Below are positions 13,456 to 21,815 of a DNA stretch of 64,000 nt, in pieces. Below the pieces are notes generated by a model that saw only the letters and a program-made list of their open reading frames with translations, had not been told where the DNA came from and made no database searches. The translations under genes were made by a program, and so were the position numbers. Source of the DNA: Zopfochytrium polystomum (Eukaryota > Chytridiomycota > Chytridiomycetes > Chytridiales > Chytridiaceae); assembly GCA_025765615.1 (NCBI GenBank), contig JAIVFJ010000026.1:248001-312000 (forward strand), given 5' to 3'. The first letter of the stretch is position 1; every line of letters starts with the position of its first letter.

Positions 13456-15985
13456 TTATGTGTCATCCTCCCTCTTTCTCTTTCCGGAAACGTGCTGCTC
13501 CTCCTCGCTCCCGCTCTCACCATCGCTTTCGCCATCGCTTTCGCCATCGCTTTCAACCGGCGCCTTTTCCTTTCCCTTTGCAACCTTCCGCTTACTCTCG
13601 CTGTCCTTGTCCTTGCTGCCCGCTCCATCCTCGCGATCTTCCTCCTCCTCGTCTTCGTCGTCATCATCCTCATCGTCATCGTCCAACAGCCCTGCAGCCA
13701 ACTTCTCCTTCCACTGATGTGCGAGCTGGAACAGTTTCAAGTTCGGCCTCTCTGACTCCTCGTCGGGGAACAAGTAATCGTAGTACTCTTCCCACGCCTC
13801 GCTACCACCGTTTGCACCCTCCACGCGTCTTCGCTTCTTGACCGCTCGCGGCATCCGGTCGACGACAGACTTGAGCGAGGCAGCGTCTCCAACACTGGAT
13901 TCGAAATCCCGCCAAGCCTCCAGCAGCACCACGCGCTCTTCCTTCGACGCGCGGCGACGGAGGGCGGCGTAGGCGCGAGAAAAGATTGCTCGGGCTATAG
14001 GGGTGCGTGCATCGGCGTTGTCACCGTTAAGCTCGTTGGTAAGCTCGAAGTTGGCATAAGATACCCACACCTGTGAGAACAAAAAAAATATCTGAGATTC
14101 AATAAAAGCTGATGCTCGAGAGTCAACCATAACTTCGCGTCCTACCTTAACATGCTCCGTTCTCTCGAGAAGCCTCTCGTACAAAGCACGAGCGTTTGAC
14201 CACTCCTCCTCAGCCACTTCGAAATCGATGTAAGCTTTCCAAACCACTTCAGGCATGTCCAGGACCTCCATCCCAACAGCAATCTCGAATATTCCTCTTG
14301 CTCTATCCACATCGCCCAAGCTTTGCTCCAGTTTCGCATACTCGATCCAGGCTGGTCCATTCGCGGGAGCCCACTCCAGCCATCGCTCGTACAGTTTTCG
14401 CCCCCGATCAAATTCTTTCAGTCGGATTTCGAGCTCAATATACGCTTTGAACAGCCGCGGTTTCGGGCACAGTCCGATGGAGGTACCCAAGCATTTGCGG
14501 AAGTCGTCAAACGCCTTTCTTCGAATTAGGAACTTGGCATACATTATCCAGACCTTAGCAAAGGTGAAGGTTTTGTGTGGAATCAGCTGAAGAGCCTGGC
14601 TATAAACTTCCTTGGCTCGGCCATAATCCTGTTGGCAGCGCAAAGCAAGCGATCAATGTCTGCATTGGGTCGGCCGTTGCTGGAAATACCTTCGCGACTC
14701 TTTCTTCCCACACAGCGTAGAAGAGCCAGAGATAGATGTAGCGCCGCCAAAATCTTTTCTCGTTAATCAATGGTATCTGCGCAATTGCTCGCTCGTACAC
14801 GTCCCTGATTCTGCCGAAGTCACCTGCTGTTTCTTCAAGACGAGTAAAGTCGAACCAGGTGTCATAGTCTTTTGGATTCGCAGCAAGCTCCTAACAGTGG
14901 ATTAATTTGACACAGTCAAGCAAGACCTCAGATGACTGTACCTCCTCGTACTTGACTCTTCGTTTCGTTATTATGACATCTTCGATTCCGTCCTTCCCAC
15001 CGTGCTGCTTTTCGAACTGAGTGTAAACATTATGTAGATTTTCGGCCCGCGACTTCGGCAGCTTCGACATGGCATATTTGTAAATAGCACGGGCTCTTTC
15101 GATCTCTTTTACACGGGTTTCGAACTTCGCGAAGGAAATATACACGTTCTGATCGACCTGCTCTTCCCCGAGAGTTTCAATGCACTTCTCGTAAATCTCG
15201 CGCGCATTGTCTAGAACGTCAACAAGACAAGGAGTCTGAATATTGATGGTACGAGCAAAAAAGGCAAAACAAACCAATCTTGCCGAGGCCCTCCTCGAAC
15301 TTTGACCACTTGAGCCAGTTTTTTGGCTGCGGGTGACAGCTAATCATTCGCTGGAATATTTGCCGCGCTCTCTCCACCTCTCCATATCGCTTCTCAAGCT
15401 TCACGTAAGCCATCCATGCCTCCTCGGGAGGCTCCCACTGCATCCATCGTTCGAATACCTGCCGCGCCCCAGCGACGTTTTCCAGCGTCTCCTCCATTAG
15501 CGTGTATTTGTACCAGAACGCGTCCAGCCGAGGGAGGATCGCGACAGCGCGGTCGAAAATGTTGCGAGCCATATTCACGTTCTTGTGTCGCATTTCGAGT
15601 TCCGCGTACTTCATCCAGAGGGTCTGATTTCGCGAATCCACATCGAGTGAGCGTTCGAAAATGGAGCGAGCTCTGGGTTGGTAGCGCGAAAGAAGAGATT
15701 AAGTCCTTTGGTCAAGCACAAAGACAATCTATTTTCAACAAACCTCTGCAGTTCAAACTGGCTCTCCTCCCACGCAGCGTACTTCAACCACGTCCCGACA
15801 TGATTACGGTTTTTCCGAATGGCATCCTCGAATCCCTTTCGTTTCCGCTGACGGTACTCGTCCAACTCCTCCTTGTCCTGGATCTTTTGCCGCGGGGCTG
15901 CAACCGGTGCTTCCTGACGCGCATTTGCTTCGAAGAGGATCTGCTCGGCGGTGATCTGAACGGGCGCCGGATTCTTGTTTTTGAC
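13456..15985 (-). CDS. CLF1: Pre-mRNA-splicing factor CLF1 / Crooked neck (CRNKL1)
   Basis: A scaffold of the NineTeen complex and activated spliceosome, built almost entirely of HAT (half-a-TPR) repeats. The N-terminal exon starts at the acceptor at 15985 with [20 protein letters not shown], the typical Crooked-neck opening. HAT repeats follow, for example [44 protein letters not shown]-type [15 protein letters not shown] and [18 protein letters not shown]. The conserved C-terminal piece ([14 protein letters not shown], then [13 protein letters not shown]) is followed by an unusually long D/E/S/K-rich tail of about 90 residues ending at the stop at 13456. The frame upstream of 15985 hits a stop before any ATG, so the initiator codon lies in a small upstream exon that I could not place with certainty. 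Tandem with, and 390 nt upstream of, the LRRC9-like gene. Confidence 0.93.
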
Positions 15986-16033
15986 CTGCGTCGATGTTTT
16001 AAGGGCAGGAAGTGTGTGGAAGGGGAGTCGTCA

Positions 16034-16388
16034 GTGTGGTGCTAAGGGTCCGTTGCGGCCAATTATGATCTCATCCACGACAATCTGGACGGGCACGGGC
16101 TGCGCCCACGATCTGCAAACAAGCCACCGCCGAGCCATGCGGTCGTCGGTCGTCACTAGATCCCCCTCCCCCTCCGCCCCTTCCCTTAAGAGTGTGCGGG
16201 AGCAGCGATTCGAATGGATCTTCGCTCTCTTTCATATTTCTGACCGCGTGCGCGCAACGCCTGTGTGTTCCCGTACCTTTGTGGGTCTCGGTCGACCTCC
16301 CTCCATGTTCGCACAGTTCCCGGCTGGTGGACCTTGTCAGAGAGGCTGCAACGCGTGTTGCAAAATCAATCAATGGATTGAAGGGCAA
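16034..16388 (-). CDS. Small unrecognised protein candidate
   Basis: An open frame from ATG 16388 encodes MPFNPLIDFATRVAASLTR and then NMKESEDPFESLLPHTLKG with a short glycine run. In another frame, the piece PVPVQIVVDEIIIGRNG ends at a stop near 16034. The pieces look more coding-like than most open frames here and could be one small spliced gene, or leader exons of the CLF1 transcript downstream on the same strand. No known family was recognised and splicing is not established. The Ty3/Gypsy element begins 400 nt upstream. Confidence 0.2.
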
Positions 16389-16782
16389 TTTTCATCAATT
16401 TTTTTCAGACAGCCACCCTCCACCTGCCGACCCACATAAAAAAAATTGTAAAACCATTGACATAAAAAAATTGCTGAAGTTTCAATGAATGCTGGCCACA
16501 ACTTCTCGCACAAGGAGATTGCCTGTCAGTTTTTTGAACTGAGCCACGCGAAAGGAGACTGACCTCTGGCCAGATAAGAGAAATAAAACTCAATGGTCTT
16601 CCACATTCACAATGGTGGAACACTTCCGGCAACTTAGGCCACTATTGATAATGAAAGGGATTTGGTTGAACACCTTCCAACACCTGCTAAGATTATCTGC
16701 ATTGAAGAATTGTTAGAAAAGCTCAAGGAGATGGACATTATAACAAAGCTTCTTCAAAGGGAAAAAAAAACAATTTGACAAG

Positions 16783-16787
16783 CACGT
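16783..16787. repeat. Target-site duplication, left copy
   Basis: CACGT directly precedes the left LTR end. The same five bases directly follow the right LTR end at 21811-21815. Five-base duplications are typical for Ty3/Gypsy integrases. Confidence 0.93.
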
Positions 16788-17050
16788 TGTCAGGAACAGG
16801 GCAGGACAGGACAAGGCAGACAAGGAACTGAGAGGAGTGATGATTGTATTGGAAACAATAATTCACTTGAGGGATGGGACAGGTCCCCCATCCCCCTTTT
16901 ATACCTTTTGAGAGTCTTCCTTGTCAAGACTCAAAGAAAGTTCCAGAAAGAGCAATTAGTAATACAATGATACCAATGATACCAATGACAACAAGACAAG
17001 TCAGGAAAGCAAAGAAGGTTCCAGAGGTTTCCAGAGGGTGATTCATAACA
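16788..17050 (-). repeat. 3' LTR of the chromovirus
   Basis: 263 bp, starting TGTTATGAATC and ending CCTGACA on the minus strand (TG...CA ends). It is the downstream LTR in element orientation and directly abuts the pol stop codon at 17051-17053. Identical by eye to the copy at 21548-21810. Confidence 0.96.
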
Positions 17051-20000
17051 TCATCTCCCCCTTTTAGGCCTCTTCTGCAACTTGGTGGGGTACCTGGTCT
17101 TGAACTTGAGCAGAAGGTCTTGGCAGTGAGTGAGGTTTGACTCAGGTTCCCAGGTGTTGTCAGCATCTGAGTAACCTTTCCACTTAACAAGGAACTTGAG
17201 TGTCCTTCCAAACCACTTGGCATCCAAGATTTGTTCAACCTCAAATTCCTCTTCACCTTCTACCTCAACTGGAGGAGGAGGAGGAACAACTCTGCCTGGA
17301 ATGGAATTGGCCACAAACTTCTCCAAAAGGCTGACATGGAAAACTGGGTGGATCTTCATGGATGCAGGGAGATCCAGCTTGAAGGTGACTGGATTGATTT
17401 GCTCCAAGATCTTGAAAGGACCCAACTTGAGGTTGTCTAGCTTGGGACTTGGTCTTTTGGTCTGCAAGTTCTTCCTCAGAAGCCAAACTTGCTGACCCAC
17501 AGCAAGGTCATGGTCCATTCTGTGAGTGTTGGCGAATCTTGAGGCATCTTCTTGGGCTTGCTTCAGGGTGGAGTCCAGGAAGGTGCTGATGATCTTGAGC
17601 TTATGCAAGTGTGAAGCCACAGCAGGAGCTTGGACATTGGATAGGGTCTCTTGTCCCAAAAGATCTCCTCTTGGATTGAAGCCATAGGTTGCAAAGAAAG
17701 GAGATAGCTGGGTGCTTGAGTGGAGAGAATTGTTGAGAGCAAATTCTGCCAGCGGAAGGAGGGTGGGCCAATCATCCTGTTGATAGCTGACATAGCACCT
17801 CAAATACTGCTCCAGAGTCTGGTTTGTTCTTTCTGTTCGTCCATCAGTCTGAGGGTGATAAGCAGTTGACAGTTGAGACTTGATTCCAAGGGCTGTTGTG
17901 AGTGCTTTCCAAAATTGAGATCTGAACTGAGGTCCTCTGTCACTGATGATTGACTGAGGCAGCCCATGGAGCCTGAATATGTGCTGCAAAAACAGGTCTG
18001 CTGTTCCTTGTGCATCTATATTCTCAGTGCAGGGGATGAAATGGGCCAACTTTGTCCTTCTGCAGATGACAACAAGGATAGAGTCAAATCCATGGGATGG
18101 GGGCAGTTTCACAATGAAGTCCATGGATATTGATGACCAAGGGCTGATGGCAATTGGGAGGGGCTCCAGAAGTCCATAGGGCTTGTGTCTGCTGGATTTG
18201 TTTCTTTGACAGGTTTCACAGCTGCTGACATAGTTCTTGATGTACTTCCTCATGCCTGGCCAGTAGAAGTCTCTGGAAACAAGCTCATATGTCTTGTGCT
18301 CTCCTGGGTGTCCAGCTGTTGCTGCATCATGCCTTGTCTTGAGTATCTCAAGTTTTTCCTCTTCTTGGCTGATTTGAATCTTGTGAGGCTTGGGGTCCTT
18401 GGAAATAGCATGGGCCCACACACTGTCAGGAAGCAATGAAAGGTGTGTCTTGGATGGTGGGGTGAAACCATCTCCCCCTTCAGGTGCAAGGTCTGTTCTT
18501 CTTGACAGGGCATCAGCCACAGTGTTAAGGTGGCCAGGAGAATAGCACAGCTTAAAGTCATACTCAGAGAGCAGTTCAGCCCACCTGGCATGCCTCTGCT
18601 TGAGCAACCTCCTTGCCCTGAAGAAGGTGAGGTTCTTGTGATCAGAATAGACAGAGATGCCTTTAGAACCAGCCAAGTAGTGTCTCCAGAATTTGAATGC
18701 TTCCACAATTGCAAGCAACTCCTTGTCATGGACTGTGTAGTTACACTCAGCACTGTTCAGCTTCCTGGAGTAATATGCCACTGGATGCAGAGGAGCAGAG
18801 GGGTCCTGAGAGCTTGGCTGGGACAGAACAGCGCCAAGGGCATAGTCTGAGGCATCAGTTTCCAAGGTGAAGGGAAGCAAGGGATCCACATGCTTAAGGA
18901 GTGGTGCACTTGTGGTTGCTGTCTTAAGAGCTAGCCAGGCTTGCTCTGCTGCTGGGGTCCATTCAAACTTGGTGGTCTTCTTGGTGAGATCAGTGAGAGG
19001 CTTGGCTATGGCAGAATAGTTGGCAATGAAGGTTCTGTAGAAGTTGCAAAATCCAAGGAAGCTTTGAACATCCTTGATGGAATTTGGAGCCTTCCATTCA
19101 AGAATAGTTTGGATCTTGTCTGGTGCCATGGAGATCCCTTTGTCAGACACAATGAACCCCAAAAACTCAATGGAGGTCTTGTGGAATTCACACTTCTCCA
19201 GCTTTGCATAGAGGTGATGCTGTCTGAGTCTCTCCAAGACAGTCTTGACATGTCCCATATGGCTTGCAGTGTCAGATGAAAATACCAGGATATCATCCAG
19301 GTAGACAATGACAAAAAGGTCCAGAATATCCCTGAAGATGTCATTCATCATGCCTTGGAAAATAGCTGGAGCATTGGTAAGTCCAAAGGGCATGACCAAG
19401 TACTCAAAGTGACCGTATTTGCATCTGAAGGCAGTCTTCCATTGATCCTGGGGCTTAATTCTGACCAAATTGTAGGCACCTCTGAGGTCAATCTTGGAAA
19501 ATATCCTTGCATGGCTCAGTTTGTCCAGTAATTCAGAGATGAGAGGCAGTGGATAGCGGTTCTTGACTGTCATCTCATTGAGATCTCTGTAGTCCACACA
19601 GGGTCTCAGTCCCCCATCCTTCTTCTTGACAAAAAAGATGGGAGCTCCAGCTGGTGACTTGGAAGGTTGGATGAATCCCTTGTTCAGCATTTCTTCAATG
19701 TATTCTTGGAGGGCCTTGGCTTCTGGTGGAGAGAGGTGGTACAGTGGCTTGAAAGGTGGGCTGCAAGTTTCATCCTTGAGCGGGATTTCACAGTCATAAG
19801 GCCTCTGAGCTGGTAGCAGGTCTGCCTTGGTCTTGGAAAACACATCAGCATAAGGGAGATATTCTTTTGGTAGCTTGGATGCCAGCAAAAGGTCTGATGG
19901 GTCCAGGTTGTCGTGCTCCTCAGCAGTGGGGCTTGAATTCTTGACTGGGAACTGTGATTCTTGAATCTTTGACTGAGAGTTCTGTTCTTGGCAAAGACTG

Positions 20001-20668
20001 TGAGCTGTGGAACTTGAATCTTGAATGTGGACTGTGAACTGTGGAACTTGAGTCTTGGCTGGCTGTGAATCTTGAATCAAGGGCTTGAGAGCATGAGACT
20101 TGGGGGCTTGACTTGAGTTTTGGGTGACTGTTCCGATTGGTGGAGGTTGGACTTGACCAGTGACCCAATCAATGGCAGGGTTCTGGGCTTGCAGCCATGG
20201 TAATCCCAGGATGACAGAGAATGTGGGTGAGCCAAGATCCAATACTTCCAGATTGACCATGGATGGTGGAAAGTCTTGGATGTGGAGGTTTAGCTTGGTT
20301 TCATGGCTGATTTCCTTGAACAGAGCATGATTGGCAAAGTGGACCTTGAGGGGTGTGGATTTCTTGATGGTGGGAATGGCACAAGACTTGGCAAGGGTGG
20401 CATCAATGATGTTGCAGGATGATCCAGAGTCTATAAGGGCCTTGGTTGTGATGGTTGACTTGGGTGAGAGTTGAATCTTGACATCCATGGTGAGTTGGTG
20501 GGGCTTGGAATCTGAGGTGTTTGTGGTGCTGGTGGTGGTGATGAAACAGGGGCAGCTTGGAGGAGGGTCCAGGGAATTGCCCCTCAGTGAGCCTGGACCT
20601 GGGAGTTTGGGTGCTTCTTCCTTGGGCAGTCCTTGACAGCATGCTCCTTGGAGCCACAGTAAAAACAC
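17051..20668 (-). CDS. pol: Chromovirus Pol polyprotein
   Basis: A 1,205-codon frame encoding the element's enzymes. In order: an aspartic protease with ALIDSGSSCNII (about residue 80), reverse transcriptase with the YLDDILVFS active site (about residue 455), and RNase H (LETDASDYALGAVL, then SDHKNL). Next come an integrase zinc finger of HHCC type (AGHPGEH... CETCQRN), an integrase core with catalytic aspartates in MDFIVKL and ISDRGPQF, and a GPF-type module (LGPFKILEQINPVTFKLDLP). It ends with a C-terminal chromodomain (VEQILDAKWFGRTLKFLVKW, KGYSDADNTWEPESNL). The frame overlaps the end of gag by 85 nt in the -1 frame. The nominal start codon is only the frame limit, because Pol is expected to be made as a Gag-Pol fusion through frameshifting at 20605-20611. 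Its last codons form the polypurine tract and its stop touches the 3' LTR. Confidence 0.96.
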   Translation of the reverse strand: MFLLWLQGACCQGLPKEEAPKLPGPGSLRGNSLDPPPSCPCFITTTSTTNTSDSKPHQLTMDVKIQLSPKSTITTKALIDSGSSCNIIDATLAKSCAIPTIKKSTPLKVHFANHALFKEISHETKLNLHIQDFPPSMVNLEVLDLGSPTFSVILGLPWLQAQNPAIDWVTGQVQPPPIGTVTQNSSQAPKSHALKPLIQDSQPAKTQVPQFTVHIQDSSSTAHSLCQEQNSQSKIQESQFPVKNSSPTAEEHDNLDPSDLLLASKLPKEYLPYADVFSKTKADLLPAQRPYDCEIPLKDETCSPPFKPLYHLSPPEAKALQEYIEEMLNKGFIQPSKSPAGAPIFFVKKKDGGLRPCVDYRDLNEMTVKNRYPLPLISELLDKLSHARIFSKIDLRGAYNLVRIKPQDQWKTAFRCKYGHFEYLVMPFGLTNAPAIFQGMMNDIFRDILDLFVIVYLDDILVFSSDTASHMGHVKTVLERLRQHHLYAKLEKCEFHKTSIEFLGFIVSDKGISMAPDKIQTILEWKAPNSIKDVQSFLGFCNFYRTFIANYSAIAKPLTDLTKKTTKFEWTPAAEQAWLALKTATTSAPLLKHVDPLLPFTLETDASDYALGAVLSQPSSQDPSAPLHPVAYYSRKLNSAECNYTVHDKELLAIVEAFKFWRHYLAGSKGISVYSDHKNLTFFRARRLLKQRHARWAELLSEYDFKLCYSPGHLNTVADALSRRTDLAPEGGDGFTPPSKTHLSLLPDSVWAHAISKDPKPHKIQISQEEEKLEILKTRHDAATAGHPGEHKTYELVSRDFYWPGMRKYIKNYVSSCETCQRNKSSRHKPYGLLEPLPIAISPWSSISMDFIVKLPPSHGFDSILVVICRRTKLAHFIPCTENIDAQGTADLFLQHIFRLHGLPQSIISDRGPQFRSQFWKALTTALGIKSQLSTAYHPQTDGRTERTNQTLEQYLRCYVSYQQDDWPTLLPLAEFALNNSLHSSTQLSPFFATYGFNPRGDLLGQETLSNVQAPAVASHLHKLKIISTFLDSTLKQAQEDASRFANTHRMDHDLAVGQQVWLLRKNLQTKRPSPKLDNLKLGPFKILEQINPVTFKLDLPASMKIHPVFHVSLLEKFVANSIPGRVVPPPPPVEVEGEEEFEVEQILDAKWFGRTLKFLVKWKGYSDADNTWEPESNLTHCQDLLLKFKTRYPTKLQKRPKRGR
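17054..17066 (-). other. Polypurine tract
   Basis: A purine run AAAAGGGGGAGA directly upstream of the 3' LTR on the element strand, separated from it only by the TGA stop codon of pol. It would prime plus-strand DNA synthesis and doubles as the last codons of pol (K-R-G-R). Confidence 0.8.
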
Positions 20669-21507
20669 AGTCCCTGCTGGGCCCTCCTTGTTTTCTCCTC
20701 TTGGCTCAGAGGACCCTTAGGAAGTGTCTCAACTGCATCCACTTGCATTGGTTCAGGAGCTGTAAGAGCTTGAGGGACTGGGGTAGGCCTTGATGTAGTT
20801 CCTACTTGTCTTTGCTTCAGCCTCTTGGAGTAGAGTCTGTTGTCAATCTTGATGGCAAGGAGAATGTACTCTTCCAAGGTCTCAGGGATGTGCAGAGACT
20901 GGGAGAGCATGTCTTGGATAGACTCATGGAGACCATCATGGTACAGCTCCATCAGAGCTGCATCATTGTATCCAGAGTCTCTGGCTAGTTGCTTGAATTG
21001 GTTGGTGTAGGCCACACAAGATTGCTTTCCTTGCTTGATATGCTTGAGCTTGGATCTTGCTGTCCAAGATGCGTAGGGGTCACCAAAGGTAGCTTCCAGC
21101 CCCTCCCAGAGCTCTTGCAGGGTGGTGGGTGTGCTTGGGAGAGATCTGTACCATGATTGAGCTTGACCAGACAGGAGGGTGCTTGTGAAAAGAACCTTGA
21201 CTTGCTCACTGGGAAATCTTGAAGGTTGGAGAAGGATGACATTCTCCACAGTGGCCATGAAGTTCCTAAGGTCTTTGGCCAGCCCAGTGAACTTGTCAGG
21301 GCTGGGAACCTTGGGCTCTCTTGCTTGGTTGGCTTGAGGCAGGGGAAGAGCTTGATGTTCTTGTTGGTGAAGTTGTTGTTGAAGCTGGTGCTGCTGGTGA
21401 AGGACTTGTTCTTGAAGTTGGTGTGTCTGTCTTGAGAGGGCTTGTAATTGGTCCATCAAGGCTTGGAAGGCAGTTGCATCAGGGAAGGTGTTGTTTGGGT
21501 CAGACAT
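20584..21507 (-). CDS. gag: Chromovirus Gag (capsid/nucleocapsid)
   Basis: A 307-aa structural protein of the retrotransposon. The N-terminal ~70 residues are Q/H-rich (HQLQEQVLHQQHQLQQQL). A retrotransposon-gag capsid fold follows, with KFTGLAKDLRNFMATVE, SWYRSLPSTPTTLQELWEGL and FKQLARDSGYNDAALMELYH. The C-terminus has one CCHC zinc knuckle, CFYCGSKEHAVKDC (C-X2-C-X4-H-X4-C). ATG 21507 is the first start inside the element, 38 nt after the 11-nt priming site. The stop at 20584 lies 21 nt past the frameshift heptamer, so most ribosomes would make Gag alone. Confidence 0.94.
   Translation of the reverse strand: MSDPNNTFPDATAFQALMDQLQALSRQTHQLQEQVLHQQHQLQQQLHQQEHQALPLPQANQAREPKVPSPDKFTGLAKDLRNFMATVENVILLQPSRFPSEQVKVLFTSTLLSGQAQSWYRSLPSTPTTLQELWEGLEATFGDPYASWTARSKLKHIKQGKQSCVAYTNQFKQLARDSGYNDAALMELYHDGLHESIQDMLSQSLHIPETLEEYILLAIKIDNRLYSKRLKQRQVGTTSRPTPVPQALTAPEPMQVDAVETLPKGPLSQEEKTRRAQQGLCFYCGSKEHAVKDCPRKKHPNSQVQAH
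20605..20611 (-). promoter_or_regulatory. -1 programmed ribosomal frameshift site CCCAAAC
   Basis: On the minus strand the heptamer C-CCA-AAC lies in the gag-pol overlap in the correct reading phase (X XXY YYZ relative to gag codons CAC CCA AAC). Slipping back one base reads CCC AAA and enters the pol frame without a stop, consistent with the -1 offset of the two frames. A downstream stimulatory structure was not modelled. Confidence 0.8.
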
Positions 21508-21534
21508 GATGGCAGAGAGTAGTGGGAGAGGGTG

Positions 21535-21545
21535 AAGTGAATTAT
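21535..21545 (-). other. Self-priming primer-binding site
   Basis: Two bases inside the 5' LTR, the element strand reads ATAATTCACTT. Its exact complement, AAGTGAATTAT, is in the 5' LTR on the same strand (plus positions 21618-21628), about 35 nt downstream of a TATAAAA box, near the expected 5' end of the RNA. An 11-nt match between RNA 5' end and primer site is the arrangement known for Tf1 self-priming; here it is inferred. I did not attempt a tRNA 3'-end match. Confidence 0.7.
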
Positions 21546-21547
21546 GA

Positions 21548-21810
21548 TGTCAGGAACAGGGCAGGACAGGACAAGGCAGACAAGGAACTGAGAGGAGTGA
21601 TGATTGTATTGGAAACAATAATTCACTTGAGGGATGGGACAGGTCCCCCATCCCCCTTTTATACCTTTTGAGAGTCTTCCTTGTCAAGACTCAAAGAAAG
21701 TTCCAGAAAGAGCAATTAGTAATACAATGATACCAATGATACCAATGACAACAAGACAAGTCAGGAAAGCAAAGAAGGTTCCAGAGGTTTCCAGAGGGTG
21801 ATTCATAACA
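21548..21810 (-). repeat. 5' LTR of the chromovirus
   Basis: 263 bp and identical by eye to the other LTR. On the minus strand it contains a TATAAAA box (plus-strand position about 21657-21663). About 35 nt downstream is the sequence whose complement recurs just inside the element, which suggests where transcription starts. The R and U5 regions would follow from there to 21548. Confidence 0.96.
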
Positions 21811-21815
21811 CACGT
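21811..21815. repeat. Target-site duplication, right copy
   Basis: CACGT, identical to 16783-16787, immediately outside the right LTR. Confidence 0.93.

Larger units (their letters stand above)
16788..21810 (-). mobile_element. Complete Ty3/Gypsy chromovirus (LTR retrotransposon)
   Basis: A full-length LTR retrotransposon of 5,023 bp on the minus strand. It is bounded by two 263-bp LTRs that I read as identical, and flanked by the 5-bp target-site duplication CACGT (16783-16787 and 21811-21815). Internal order in the coding direction is 5' LTR, self-priming site, gag, pol (protease, reverse transcriptase, RNase H, integrase, chromodomain), polypurine tract, 3' LTR. Both coding frames are free of stops. 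The integrase order and C-terminal chromodomain place it among the chromoviruses of Metaviridae. Identical LTRs, intact frames and a perfect duplication indicate a recent, potentially active insertion (inference). It landed between genes, upstream of the CLF1 region. Confidence 0.96.
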
